Program-made: the position numbers and the translations under genes | DNA from: Glycomyces sambucus | GTDB taxonomy: Bacteria; Actinomycetota; Actinomycetes; Mycobacteriales; Micromonosporaceae | Direction of reading: 5' to 3' | DNA length: 64,000 nt | Assembly: GCF_900102815.1 (NCBI RefSeq) | Contig: NZ_FNGF01000003.1 | Span: forward strand, 124,001 to 188,000 | Part shown: positions 26,090 through 34,184 of the stretch, piece after piece | How positions within the stretch are numbered: the first letter of the stretch is position 1 | Layout of the letters: each line of letters opens with the position of its first letter | The notes under the pieces: generated by a model | What the model was told of the DNA's origin: nothing | What the model saw: only the letters and a program-made list of their open reading frames with translations | The model's database searches: none

Positions 26090-26105
26090 GATACTACAGA
26101 GGCAA
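26090..26105 (-). promoter_or_regulatory. Promoter-like motif TTGCCTCTGTAGTATC (copy 1)
   Basis: On the minus strand this 16-mer differs at one base from the copy at 27938-27953. It contains a TAGTAT -10 candidate and lies 103 bp upstream of the wbpE-type start, at the edge of an AT-rich patch (26095-26150) unusual for the window. Confidence 0.55.
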
Positions 26106-26179
26106 ATTTCGGTAAATGAATTCAGAACCGGCGGGAAACGCGATCCGAACATAAGGGGCGTAGCGCCTGGTGCGGGCGG

Positions 26180-27883
26180 TCATCGCCGCTCGTAGGGCGA
26201 GGGGAACGGGAAGTAGCCGTCGAGGAAGCCGCGTACGAGGGCGTCGATCTCGTCGACCCTGTCGGCGGGGGTGTCGACGTCGTTGACGCAGAAGAACTCC
26301 ATGTCGCGGCGCACGGCGAGCTCGGCGAGGCGCTCGGCGGCCCCGGCCTCGGCCACGTCGATGTACAGGAGCTTGGAGGCGCCGGGGACGGCGCGGCCGG
26401 TGAGCACCGAGTAGTGGTGGAGCATCCCGGAGAACTCGATGTCGGCGGTGTCGCGGAAGCGCGAGGCGGCGGTGGCGGCGACGGCCTCGGGGTAGCGCTC
26501 GGCGAGCTCGAAGGCGACCGGGCGCAGCTGCGGGAGCGGGACGTGCTTGAACTTGCTCACGGTGAAGCGGCCGAAGTCGGCTTCGAGCAGCGCGCGCACG
26601 TTCCGTCCGGCCGAGTTCGGTGCGGAGTCCTCGGGGAGGGCCCGGCCGAGGCCGATCTGCATGGAGGAGAACGGGGCGCGGGCGATCCCGTTGGCGTGGA
26701 AGAACTGCTCGGCGCGGCTGGGGCCGCCGAAGCACACGTCGTCGTTGAGGACGAGGTAGTGGTCGGCGAGGCCGGGGATGCGGTGGAGCTGGGTGGTGAT
26801 GGCGTGGGAGTTGAAGACCGGCAGGACCGAGGGGTCCTCGAAGATGTCGCGGTGGTCGACGACGGTGAGGCCGGGCGCCCCGGTGTCGAGCCAGTCCGGG
26901 GTCTGGCCGGCGGTGACGAGGTAGACGTTGCGCACGAACGGCGCGAACGCGTGGAGCGAGCGCAGGGAGTACCGCAGCTCGTCGTGGTCGGTGTACCGGG
27001 AGGTCCCCGACAGGTGCGAGTGCGCGGCGGACTCGCCGCCGAGGTGGGCGCGGCGCGACGCCTCCCACTCGGGGTCGGCGCCGTCGACCCACATGTAGAC
27101 GGCGTCCACGGGGAAGTCGACGTCGTCGACGAGCTTGCGCGTGTACGGCTCGAACGCGGGGTACTTGCGCTCGCCGACGGTGCGCTCGACGGGCACGCGG
27201 GCCTCGGCGGGGAGGACGTCGGCGACCCGGTTGGGCCGGGGCGCGACCCACGCGCCCGCGAACATCGAGGCGGGGACGCGGACCTTGACGCGGTGGAGCT
27301 TGCGCTCGAACGCGGGGTCGGCGGCGAACTCCTCGCCGTCGGCCCAGAACTCGACGTCGCATCCGAACTCCAGGCCCCCGAGGACCTGGTCGGCGGGCCC
27401 GAGCAGGTAGCGGCCGAAGCGCAGGGTCCGGGAGCGCTTGACGTCGTCGGGCAGCGCGCCCTCGGCGTACAGCGCGGGCCCGGCGGCGATCGCGTCGCCC
27501 GAACCGGGCTTGGCCGCGTAGAGGTCCCCGGAGCCGTGGCGCTCGCGCACCGCCTCCAGGAACGCCTTCTTGTCGGCGCGGCGCATCCCCACGACGTGGC
27601 GGGCGGGCGCGAAGCTGGGGACGAGGAAGTACTCGACGCCGGCGGCCTCGGCGGCCTCGGCGACCAGGCGCAGCGAGGACTCCGCGGCCCCCGCGGCGGT
27701 GAAGGACTCGACGCGGCGGCCCACCAGCGTGCGCCCGTCGCGCTCGAAGGTCCGCAGGGCCGGGTCGGCGGCGACGAGCGCGTCGCGGCGGGCCTCGCGG
27801 CGGCGGGCCTCGATGCGGTCGCGGACCCGCGCCGGCAGCGCGCGGCGGATGAGCGCCTTGGGTCGGAGCGGCTGGTTCGGCAT
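26180..27883 (-). CDS. Stealth-family sugar-phosphate transferase
   Basis: A 567-residue protein with the four Stealth conserved regions. CR1 is FPVDAVYMWVDGADPEW (about 230-250). CR2 is YTDHDELRYSLRSLHAFAPF followed by VYLVTAGQTPDWL. CR3 is around SKFKHVPLPQLRP, and CR4 is in FFCVNDVDTP near the C-terminus. Stealth proteins are hexose/HexNAc-1-phosphate transferases that build phosphodiester-linked capsular or wall polymers. About 220 N-terminal residues precede CR1 and are of unknown role. The gene stands alone, with its own promoter motif copy 55 bp upstream. Confidence 0.9.
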   Translation of the reverse strand: MPNQPLRPKALIRRALPARVRDRIEARRREARRDALVAADPALRTFERDGRTLVGRRVESFTAAGAAESSLRLVAEAAEAAGVEYFLVPSFAPARHVVGMRRADKKAFLEAVRERHGSGDLYAAKPGSGDAIAAGPALYAEGALPDDVKRSRTLRFGRYLLGPADQVLGGLEFGCDVEFWADGEEFAADPAFERKLHRVKVRVPASMFAGAWVAPRPNRVADVLPAEARVPVERTVGERKYPAFEPYTRKLVDDVDFPVDAVYMWVDGADPEWEASRRAHLGGESAAHSHLSGTSRYTDHDELRYSLRSLHAFAPFVRNVYLVTAGQTPDWLDTGAPGLTVVDHRDIFEDPSVLPVFNSHAITTQLHRIPGLADHYLVLNDDVCFGGPSRAEQFFHANGIARAPFSSMQIGLGRALPEDSAPNSAGRNVRALLEADFGRFTVSKFKHVPLPQLRPVAFELAERYPEAVAATAASRFRDTADIEFSGMLHHYSVLTGRAVPGASKLLYIDVAEAGAAERLAELAVRRDMEFFCVNDVDTPADRVDEIDALVRGFLDGYFPFPSPYERR

Positions 27884-27937
27884 CGGTCCTCCTGGGGGCT
27901 GCCGGGCGTCCTCGTCGCACCCTCGCGGGAGCCTTCC

Positions 27938-27953
27938 GATAATACAGAGGCAA
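27938..27953 (-). promoter_or_regulatory. Promoter-like motif TTGCCTCTGTATTATC (copy 2)
   Basis: It matches the copy at 26090-26105 at 15 of 16 bases and contains a TATTAT -10 candidate. It lies 55 bp upstream of the Stealth gene start, in the gap between that gene and the isomerase-like gene. Confidence 0.55.
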
Positions 27954-27988
27954 CCCGGCGTTCACCTCGGGCGAAGGCGGGGAGGGCG

Positions 27989-28792
27989 TCAGCCCCGGTC
28001 GGCGCCGGCGGCCAGGGCCTCGCGGGCGAACTTCAGCGACTCGTGGAGGTCGTCGGCGCGTCGGGTCCGGTTGCCGCTCTTGCGGGTCGAGACCTCGACG
28101 GTGATCGAGCCGTCCCACCCGTCCCGTCCGAGCGAGCCGAGCAGTTCGGCGCACGGCTGCTTGCCGCGGCCGGGCACCAGGTGCTGGTCGGCCCCGGGCT
28201 CGTTGCCGTCGCACAGGTGGATGTGCCGCAGGCCCTTGCCCATGCGCTCGGCCATGGCGATCGCGTCGGCGCCGGAGGCCGCGCAGTGCGACAGGTCCAG
28301 CGTGTAGGCGTCGTACCCGTGCCGGGTCGGGTCCCAGTGGGGCCGGTAGGGCACGAGGTTCCGCTTGCCGACCTTGAGCGGGAACATGTTCTCCACCGCG
28401 ATGGTGATCCCCGGGTACCGGGCCCTGAGCCCGTCGAGGACGGTGGAGAACTTCGCGGCGTACTCGCGCTGCCACGAGAACGGCGGGTGGATCACCACCG
28501 TCGGCGAGTCGAGGTACTCGGCGGCCTGCACGGAGCGGCGCAGCCGGGTCCAGGGGTCGGCGCTCCACACCCGCTGGGTGACCAGCAGGCACGGGGCGTG
28601 GACGGCGCCGATCTTGACGCCGTAGTGCTTCGCGAGGCTCGCGGCGGCCGACGGGTCCTGGGAGACCCGGTCGGTGAAGACCATGAGCTCGACCCCGTCG
28701 TAGCCGAGCTCGGCGGCGAGCTCGAAACCCACGGCCGTGGGTTCGGGGTACACGGACGTGGTCGACAGCAGAACCGGGACGGACTGGGTCAC
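27989..28792 (-). CDS. Sugar phosphate isomerase/epimerase-type TIM barrel
   Basis: A 267-residue protein of the xylose isomerase-like/AP endonuclease 2 family. Likely metal-ligand regions are YDGVELMVF, VVIHPPFSW, IAVENMFPL, LDLSHCAASG, HIHLCDGNEPGADQHLVPG and ITVEVST, in the order expected for successive barrel strands. The GTG at 28792 starts directly before family sequence; the longer in-frame extension overlaps the divergent gene and was rejected. Substrate unknown; it could act in sugar or polyol metabolism linked to the surface locus, or be unrelated housekeeping. Confidence 0.82.
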   Translation of the reverse strand: MTQSVPVLLSTTSVYPEPTAVGFELAAELGYDGVELMVFTDRVSQDPSAAASLAKHYGVKIGAVHAPCLLVTQRVWSADPWTRLRRSVQAAEYLDSPTVVIHPPFSWQREYAAKFSTVLDGLRARYPGITIAVENMFPLKVGKRNLVPYRPHWDPTRHGYDAYTLDLSHCAASGADAIAMAERMGKGLRHIHLCDGNEPGADQHLVPGRGKQPCAELLGSLGRDGWDGSITVEVSTRKSGNRTRRADDLHESLKFAREALAAGADRG

Positions 28793-28877
28793 GCGCTCCA
28801 GGGTACGCCGTGCCGAAAACCGGCTGCGGGCTTCGTGGTGCGCGCGGCGTGAACCGGTCCTGAACGTGCGGTGCGGG

Positions 28878-28883
28878 TACGGT
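28878..28883 (+). promoter_or_regulatory. -10 box of a likely leaderless gene
   Basis: TACGGT lies six bases before the ATG at 28890. No ribosome binding site is visible, so transcription probably starts at or next to the start codon. Confidence 0.4.
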
Positions 28884-28889
28884 TGACCG

Positions 28890-29699
28890 ATGACCGACGA
28901 GGTGCCCGCGGGCTTCGACCGCGAGTGGGTCGAGTTCTTCGACCCGGCTGACGCCGACACGATGGTGCGCGCCGACCTGACCTGGCTCCTGTCCAGGTGG
29001 GGGTGCATCTTCGGGAAGCACCCCGAGCAGGGCGGCTGCCCGGGGATCGACTTCGGCCGCAGCGCGGACGGGTGCTGCCTGCACGGCGCGTTCTACACCG
29101 ACGAGGCCGACGTGCGCCGCACCCGCGAGGTCGTCAAGAAGCTCACCCCCGAGACGTGGCAGCTCCACCGCAAGTGGAAGCAGACCATCGTCGACGACAC
29201 CCTCGAGAACGACGAGGGCGAGGAGGAGCCGGCGAAGAAGACCGCGGTCGTCGACGGCGCGTGCGTCTTCCACAACCGCGAGGGCTTCCCCGCCGGGTCC
29301 GGCTGCGCCCTGCACCAGCAGGCGATGCGCGACGGCGTCCACCCCATGGAGTACAAGCCCGAGGTGTGCTGGCAGCTGCCGGTCAAGCGCGACTTCAAGA
29401 ACGAGCACCGCGCCGACGGCACCGACGTGCAGGTCACGCTCATCACCGAGTTCGACCGGGCCTCGTGGGGCCCCGGCGGGCACGACTTCGACTGGTGGTG
29501 CACGAGTTCGCCGCTGGCGCACACCGCGTCGGAACCGGTGTACCTGTCGTACGCCGTGGAGCTCACCGAACTGCTCGGCGCCGCCGCCTACGAGCGGCTC
29601 GCCGACCTGTGCGCCGAGCGCGAGCGGCGCGGCATGGTCGCCCCGCACCCGGCCAGCGTCCGCACCCCCGAGCGCCTCCCCGCGCCCCGGCGGATCTGA
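28890..29699 (+). CDS. Cysteine-rich protein, DUF3109/YkgJ-like
   Basis: A 269-residue soluble protein with conserved-looking cysteine clusters: WGCIFGKHPEQGGCPG, DGCCLHGAFY, GACVFHNREGFPAGSGCALH, VCWQLP and WWCTSS. The pattern resembles DUF3109/YkgJ-type putative zinc or iron-sulfur binding proteins common in actinobacteria; function unknown. It has no Shine-Dalgarno sequence and looks leaderless. It converges on the TagF-like gene with only 24 bp between stops, so it is probably not functionally tied to the polymer locus. Confidence 0.7.
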   Translation: MTDEVPAGFDREWVEFFDPADADTMVRADLTWLLSRWGCIFGKHPEQGGCPGIDFGRSADGCCLHGAFYTDEADVRRTREVVKKLTPETWQLHRKWKQTIVDDTLENDEGEEEPAKKTAVVDGACVFHNREGFPAGSGCALHQQAMRDGVHPMEYKPEVCWQLPVKRDFKNEHRADGTDVQVTLITEFDRASWGPGGHDFDWWCTSSPLAHTASEPVYLSYAVELTELLGAAAYERLADLCAERERRGMVAPHPASVRTPERLPAPRRI

Positions 29700-29723
29700 A
29701 CCGGGGCACGGGGAACCAGGGTC

Positions 29724-31409
29724 CTACGCCGCGGTCTCGACCTTGTTCTCGACCGCGGTGACGGTCTTGCGGACCGGGGTCGCGTACGTCTCGCGCACCG
29801 CCTCGGCGAAGACCTCGAACAGGTCCTCGGGGGCGTGGTCGCCCAGGTAGTACTCGCGGGTCGCGGCGCGCTGCGCGGCCTTGGAGTCGGTGTCGAACAG
29901 CTCCGCCATGACCGCCTCGGCGTTGCCCGCGCCCGGCTCCAGGAGGTACGCGCCCGCGGCGACCGGGAACTCCTCCAGGTACTCCCCGCGCAGCCCGCGC
30001 GGGTCGGTCATCGCGAACGGCTTGCCGCTGTAGAGCCAGTCCGAGGCCGCGCCGCTGATGTCGCACACGGCCGCGTCCGCGGCGTTGACGCAGTCGGCGA
30101 GGGACACCTGCGACTCGGCCGCGGCGCCCCAGCGGTGGGGCAGGCGGCCCGCGTCGGCGGCGAGGATCGCGCGGATCTCCTCGGCGAACGCCTGGTACGC
30201 GGCGTTCGTGCTCGTGTACGGGTGGGTGCGGAAGTGCACCGCGACGCCGCGCGCCAGCGCGGCCTCCACGATCGCCTTCCCCTCGTTCAGCGACGAGTAG
30301 TTGACGTCCTCGGTGAACCCGGTCCAGGTGGGCGCGTACAGGAGCACCGGCGCCTCGTCGGCGGCGCGCTCGCGCTCCCCGACCCGGATGCCGTGCAGCT
30401 GCGGGCGGCCCACGAGCCGGAACTTGCGGTCGGGGATGTCGACGCCGTGGCGGTGGTACCGGTCGACGCCGGCCTGCCCGGCGACGAACACGCGGTCGTA
30501 CATGAGCGACAGCGCCGAGCGCGAGATCGCCTTGTCGGAGTCGCCGTGCATGAGCTGGATGTGCAGCAGCTCGCCGTGGCGGATGAGCGCGGTGTTCTTC
30601 TGCGCGTGGTTGGAGTAGAAGCAGGCGCGCACGCTCTCGGGCAGGAGCTTGTCGAGGACCGACTGGCCCGGCGCGAGGACCACGGGCGCGCTGGTGCACG
30701 CCACGGTGCCCGGCATGAGGTGCGCGTCGCGCACCAGCACCAGGTACGGGTCGCCGATCCGGTCGAAGTACGGCAGCCACATCTCGATCTGGTACTCCGA
30801 GAGCTTCGCGCCGCCGAAGTGCACCACGTACTTGGGCTGGAGCTTCTCGACCGCGGCCACCACGGCCCGGTCGATGGGGTGGGACTCGCGGCTGCGGCGG
30901 ATCAGGTTCGCGATCACGCCCGCGGCGGTCCAGGCCAGGCCGGCGGCGACGAGCGCGAGCGCGGCGGCGTCGGCGGCCGGGGCGAACGCCTCGGGGGCGG
31001 CGGCGGCGAGCGGCAGCAGCGCGGTCGCGGTGCCGACGATCACGGACACGACGGCGGGGGAGGCGGCGCGGCCGCGGGTGCTCCGCTGCACGTCGAGGTT
31101 CGCGGTCTCCAGGAAGGAGGTCTCCAGGGCGGCCTGGGCGAAGCCCGCGACGGCGAAGAACGCGGCGGCGGCGAGGCACGCGGCGGTGAGGGTCCAGCGC
31201 CCGTCGGACTCGGCGGCCACGAGGACGGCGAGGACCGCGAGGAGGGACGCGGTGCGCCCTCCGACGAGGTCGGCGCGGTAGGTCCAGGTGACGAGCGCGA
31301 GGACGACGAACGCGAGGGCGTACGTGGCCAGCCGGAGGTCCTGCACCGCCGCGGCGGCGACCGCCGCGATCGCCAGCACCTCGTACCGCTGTCTCCACAA
31401 ACGGGACAT
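29724..31409 (-). CDS. TagF-like CDP-polyol phosphotransferase with membrane N-terminus (paralogue 1)
   Basis: A 561-residue protein. Residues 1 to about 180 hold several hydrophobic helices. The rest resembles CDP-glycerol:glycerophosphate glycerophosphotransferases, with LQPKYVVHFGGAKLSEYQIE, QLMHGDSDKAISRSALSLMY, VFVAGQAGVDRYHRHGVDI, APVLLYAPTWTGFTEDV and VCDISGAASDWLYSGKPFAM. TagF enzymes polymerise glycerol- or ribitol-phosphate chains at the inner membrane face. Classical members lack this multi-helix N-terminus. GGAG precedes the ATG and an AT-rich leader lies upstream. It is tandem with the paralogue at 31544. Confidence 0.83.
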   Translation of the reverse strand: MSRLWRQRYEVLAIAAVAAAAVQDLRLATYALAFVVLALVTWTYRADLVGGRTASLLAVLAVLVAAESDGRWTLTAACLAAAAFFAVAGFAQAALETSFLETANLDVQRSTRGRAASPAVVSVIVGTATALLPLAAAAPEAFAPAADAAALALVAAGLAWTAAGVIANLIRRSRESHPIDRAVVAAVEKLQPKYVVHFGGAKLSEYQIEMWLPYFDRIGDPYLVLVRDAHLMPGTVACTSAPVVLAPGQSVLDKLLPESVRACFYSNHAQKNTALIRHGELLHIQLMHGDSDKAISRSALSLMYDRVFVAGQAGVDRYHRHGVDIPDRKFRLVGRPQLHGIRVGERERAADEAPVLLYAPTWTGFTEDVNYSSLNEGKAIVEAALARGVAVHFRTHPYTSTNAAYQAFAEEIRAILAADAGRLPHRWGAAAESQVSLADCVNAADAAVCDISGAASDWLYSGKPFAMTDPRGLRGEYLEEFPVAAGAYLLEPGAGNAEAVMAELFDTDSKAAQRAATREYYLGDHAPEDLFEVFAEAVRETYATPVRKTVTAVENKVETAA

Positions 31410-31424
31410 GTCGACTCCAATGTC

Positions 31425-31475
31425 ATGAGAGTTAATGAGCAGTTAACTCGATATGAAGTAAACACGAAGTCCGGC
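31425..31475 (-). promoter_or_regulatory. AT-rich upstream region of TagF-like paralogue 1
   Basis: This patch contains AGTTAATGAGCAGTTAACT, with an 8-bp palindrome AGTTAACT, and is far richer in A/T than its surroundings. It lies 20-65 bp upstream of the ATG at 31409 and probably carries the promoter and a regulator site. No clear -35/-10 pair was fixed. Confidence 0.45.
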
Positions 31476-31543
31476 GGAGCGCGGTGGCAGGTGCCCCGCG
31501 AACGCTCTTGTGACCTTTCTCCAAGGGCCGCTTGGGTTCCGCC

Positions 31544-33241
31544 TCAGACGGCGGTGAGCGCCGACGCGCCGGTGGCGGGCGCGCGGACCGCGTCCCCGCA
31601 CGTGGCGCGCACTTCGGCGACGAACAGCGGCACCAGCTCGTGCGGCGCGTGGTCGCCCAGGTAGTACTCGCGGACCTCGCCGCGCAGCACCGCCTTCGCG
31701 TCGGTGACGAGCAGTTCGTCGAGGACCTTCTCGATGTTCCCGGCGTCGCGCTCGATGAGGTACGCGGCCTTGGCCAGCGGGAACTCCTCCAGGTACTTGT
31801 CCCCGAAGCCCTTCGGGTCGGTCATCGCGAACGGCCGGCCGCTGTAGAGCCAGTCCGAGGCGGTGCCGGAGATGTCGGAGATCGCGACGTCGGCGGCGTT
31901 GACGCACTCGGTGAGCGTCACCTCGTCCTCGGCCTGGGCGCCCCACAGGTGCGGGCGGCCCGTGGCCGCGGCGTCGGCGGCGATGAGCGCCTTGACCTCC
32001 TCGGCGAGCGCCTGGTACGCGGCGTTGGTGCGCGTATACGGGTGGGTGCGGAACAGCAGCGTCACGTCGCGCGCGAGGACCGCCTCCACGATCTTCTTCC
32101 CGACCCGCAGGGACGAGTAGTTGACGTCGGCGGTGAGGCCGGTCCACGTGGGCGTGTAGAGGACCACGGGCCGGGCGTCCCCGATGCGCTCGCGCTCGCC
32201 GACGCGGAGGTCGTGGAGCTGCGGGCGGCCGATGCGCCGGAACTTGTAGTTGGGGATGTCGACCCCGTGCCGGTGGTAGCGGTCGACGCCGGCCTGCCCG
32301 GCCACGAACACCCGGTCGTACATGAGCGAGACGGGGCTGCGGCTGATGGCCTTGTCCGAGTCGCCGTGCATGAGCTGCACGTGGAGGTACTGGTCGAGCT
32401 TGACGAGCTGCGCGTTCTTGATGGCGTGGTTGACGTAGTAGCAGGCGCGCACGCTCTCGGGGAGGATCGTGTCGAGGACCCCCTGGGCCGGGACGAGGAC
32501 CACCGGGGCGCTCGTGCGCGCGACGACGCCCTCGTAGAGGTACCGGTCGCGGACCAGGACCATGTACGGCTCGCCGGTCCGCTCGAAGTACGGCAGCCAC
32601 ATCGCGAGCTGGTACTCCGATTCGCGGGCGCCGGCGAAGTGGACCACGAACTTCGGCTGGAGCCGGGTCACGGCGGTCATGACGCGGCCGTCGACCGGGT
32701 GCGCGTCGCGCTTGCGGTGCAGGTACCCCTCGACCGCCCCCGCGGCGGTCCAGGCGAAGGCGCCCGCGGTCAGCGCCGCGAAGACGAGGTCGGCCGCGAA
32801 CGCGCCCGCGAGCGCGGCGGCCGGGAAGGCGACGCCGAGGACGCTCATGAGGACGCTCACCTTCGGCGGCGTGGACCACCGTTCGCGCAGCGAGCGCTCG
32901 ACGTCGAGGTTCGCGGTCTGGAGGTAGCCGACGTTGAGCGCCTTGAAGACGAGGTCGACGTACGCCGCGAAGAGGGTGAGCAGGCCGCCCGCGGCGAGCA
33001 GCGGCCAGCGGTCGAGGCCGTCGGCGTTCCACACCGCGATGAGGACGGCGAGGCCGGTGAGCGTGCGGGCGATGCGGTTGGCGGTGAGGGTGTCGGAGGA
33101 GCGCCACGCGATCAGGCCGAAGACGGCGAGCGCGAGGAGGAGTGCGACCCAGGGACGGGAACCGAGTGCGACGGCGGCGGCGAGCGCCGCGACCGCGATC
33201 AGGTTCAACTGGAACTGCAGGGACTTGATCAGGTTCTTCAA
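31544..33241 (-). CDS. TagF-like CDP-polyol phosphotransferase with membrane N-terminus (paralogue 2)
   Basis: From a TTG at 33241 the protein has 565 residues and starts LKNLIKSLQFQLNLIAVAAL, the first of several membrane helices. The catalytic region parallels 29724-31409: LQPKFVVHFAGARESEYQLA, VQLMHGDSDKAISRSPVSLM, RYHRHGVDIPNYKFRRIGRP, VVLYTPTWTGLTADVNYSSL, ISDISGTASDWLYSGRPFAM. Identity with the neighbour is high across both domains, so this is a tandem duplication. The TTG start is inferred from matching lengths and the helix start, with GGAG just upstream. A hairpin at 33270 separates it from the cytidylyltransferase-like gene. Confidence 0.8.
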   Translation of the reverse strand: MKNLIKSLQFQLNLIAVAALAAAVALGSRPWVALLLALAVFGLIAWRSSDTLTANRIARTLTGLAVLIAVWNADGLDRWPLLAAGGLLTLFAAYVDLVFKALNVGYLQTANLDVERSLRERWSTPPKVSVLMSVLGVAFPAAALAGAFAADLVFAALTAGAFAWTAAGAVEGYLHRKRDAHPVDGRVMTAVTRLQPKFVVHFAGARESEYQLAMWLPYFERTGEPYMVLVRDRYLYEGVVARTSAPVVLVPAQGVLDTILPESVRACYYVNHAIKNAQLVKLDQYLHVQLMHGDSDKAISRSPVSLMYDRVFVAGQAGVDRYHRHGVDIPNYKFRRIGRPQLHDLRVGERERIGDARPVVLYTPTWTGLTADVNYSSLRVGKKIVEAVLARDVTLLFRTHPYTRTNAAYQALAEEVKALIAADAAATGRPHLWGAQAEDEVTLTECVNAADVAISDISGTASDWLYSGRPFAMTDPKGFGDKYLEEFPLAKAAYLIERDAGNIEKVLDELLVTDAKAVLRGEVREYYLGDHAPHELVPLFVAEVRATCGDAVRAPATGASALTAV

Positions 33242-33269
33242 CGCTCCGCGCCTTCGGCTTGGGTCGTGT

Positions 33270-33300
33270 GCGCGGCGCCGGGCCGGGCCCGGCGCCGCGC
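33270..33300 (-). terminator. Strong GC hairpin between the LicC-like gene and TagF-like paralogue 2
   Basis: GCGCGGCGCCGGGCC (33270-33284) is followed one base later by its full complement (33286-33300), giving about a 13-bp stem with a 5-base loop. It lies after the stop of the minus-strand gene at 33340 and may terminate or attenuate read-through into the next gene. Confidence 0.7.
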
Positions 33301-33339
33301 GGCGGCTGTCGAGCCGGTCACTCCTGCGGGACCGGGTCG

Positions 33340-34035
33340 TTACTTGAAGTGCTGGTTGACGCTGTTGAGGTCCTCCGCGAAGTCGACCTCGATGACGTTG
33401 TGCTGGGAGATGTCGACGGCCTCGAACTTGAGCCCGTCCTTCTCGATGGCGAGCTCGATGCCGCCCTCGAAGTAGTCCTGGTCGTCGACCTCGGCGAGCC
33501 GCTTGGCGACGAGCGCCCGGTCGTCGGCGGAGACGTAGTTGATGCCGACCGCCTCGCCGAGGGCGCCGTCGGAGACGCGCTTGGAGAGCTTGTTGATGTA
33601 GCCGTCGGCGCCGAGGGTGTACTTGACCTCCTCGTCGGAGACCTTCGCGGTGTTCACGGCGATGAACGAGTGGTCCATCGCGATGTGCGGCAGGAGGACG
33701 TCGAGGACCTGGGGGTCGAAGACGACGTCGCCGTTGAGCCACAGGACCCCGCCGGGGCCGAGGATGCTGAACGCCTTGAGGAGGCTCTTGGAGGTGTTGG
33801 TGTCGCCGTACGCCTGGTTGTAGATGAAGCCGACGTCGGGCACCTCCTCCATGATCATCTCCTTCTTGAAGCCGACGACGAGGTGGATCGAGTGGCGGCT
33901 GAACCGGGAGGTGAGCAGGCGCAGGGAGCGGCCGAGGATGGTCTCGCCGGTGTTCAGGGGGGTGAGCGGTTTGGGGTGCGGCTTGCCGAGCCGGGAGCCG
34001 ACGCCGGCTGCGAGGATCACGATGTTCGTGGACAT
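33340..34035 (-). CDS. LicC-like NTP transferase (sugar/alcohol-phosphate cytidylyltransferase)
   Basis: From the ATG at 34035 (GAGGTGG eight bases upstream) the protein has 231 residues. The nucleotide-binding signature is NIVILAAGVGSRLGKPHPKP. VLWLNGDVVFDP supplies the metal-binding aspartate, YNQAYGDTNTSKSL is as in LicC-type enzymes, and NVIEVDFAEDL closes the domain. LicC makes CDP-choline; relatives activate other phosphorylated alcohols or sugars. Next to two TagF-like enzymes it most likely makes the CDP-linked precursor they use. Its GC content and acidic composition are slightly different from the neighbours. Confidence 0.78.
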   Translation of the reverse strand: MSTNIVILAAGVGSRLGKPHPKPLTPLNTGETILGRSLRLLTSRFSRHSIHLVVGFKKEMIMEEVPDVGFIYNQAYGDTNTSKSLLKAFSILGPGGVLWLNGDVVFDPQVLDVLLPHIAMDHSFIAVNTAKVSDEEVKYTLGADGYINKLSKRVSDGALGEAVGINYVSADDRALVAKRLAEVDDQDYFEGGIELAIEKDGLKFEAVDISQHNVIEVDFAEDLNSVNQHFK

Positions 34036-34184
34036 GTCGAGAGCCACCTCGTTCGGTTTAGGTGCTGGATGGGTGCAGTTTACCTAGCTGAACAGACGAT
34101 GACGCCGGACCCGACACCGGGTCGGCGACCGCATCACATGTGAATCCGCTGCTATCCGGCTCGTGGCCGGGCCCGGACGGGCCG

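Noticed and set aside
26094-29648. 1184-codon minus-strand frame
   Set aside because: It runs through the Stealth and isomerase genes in another frame and across intergenic DNA, with Arg/Pro-rich sequence and no domain. It is a shadow of the real genes.
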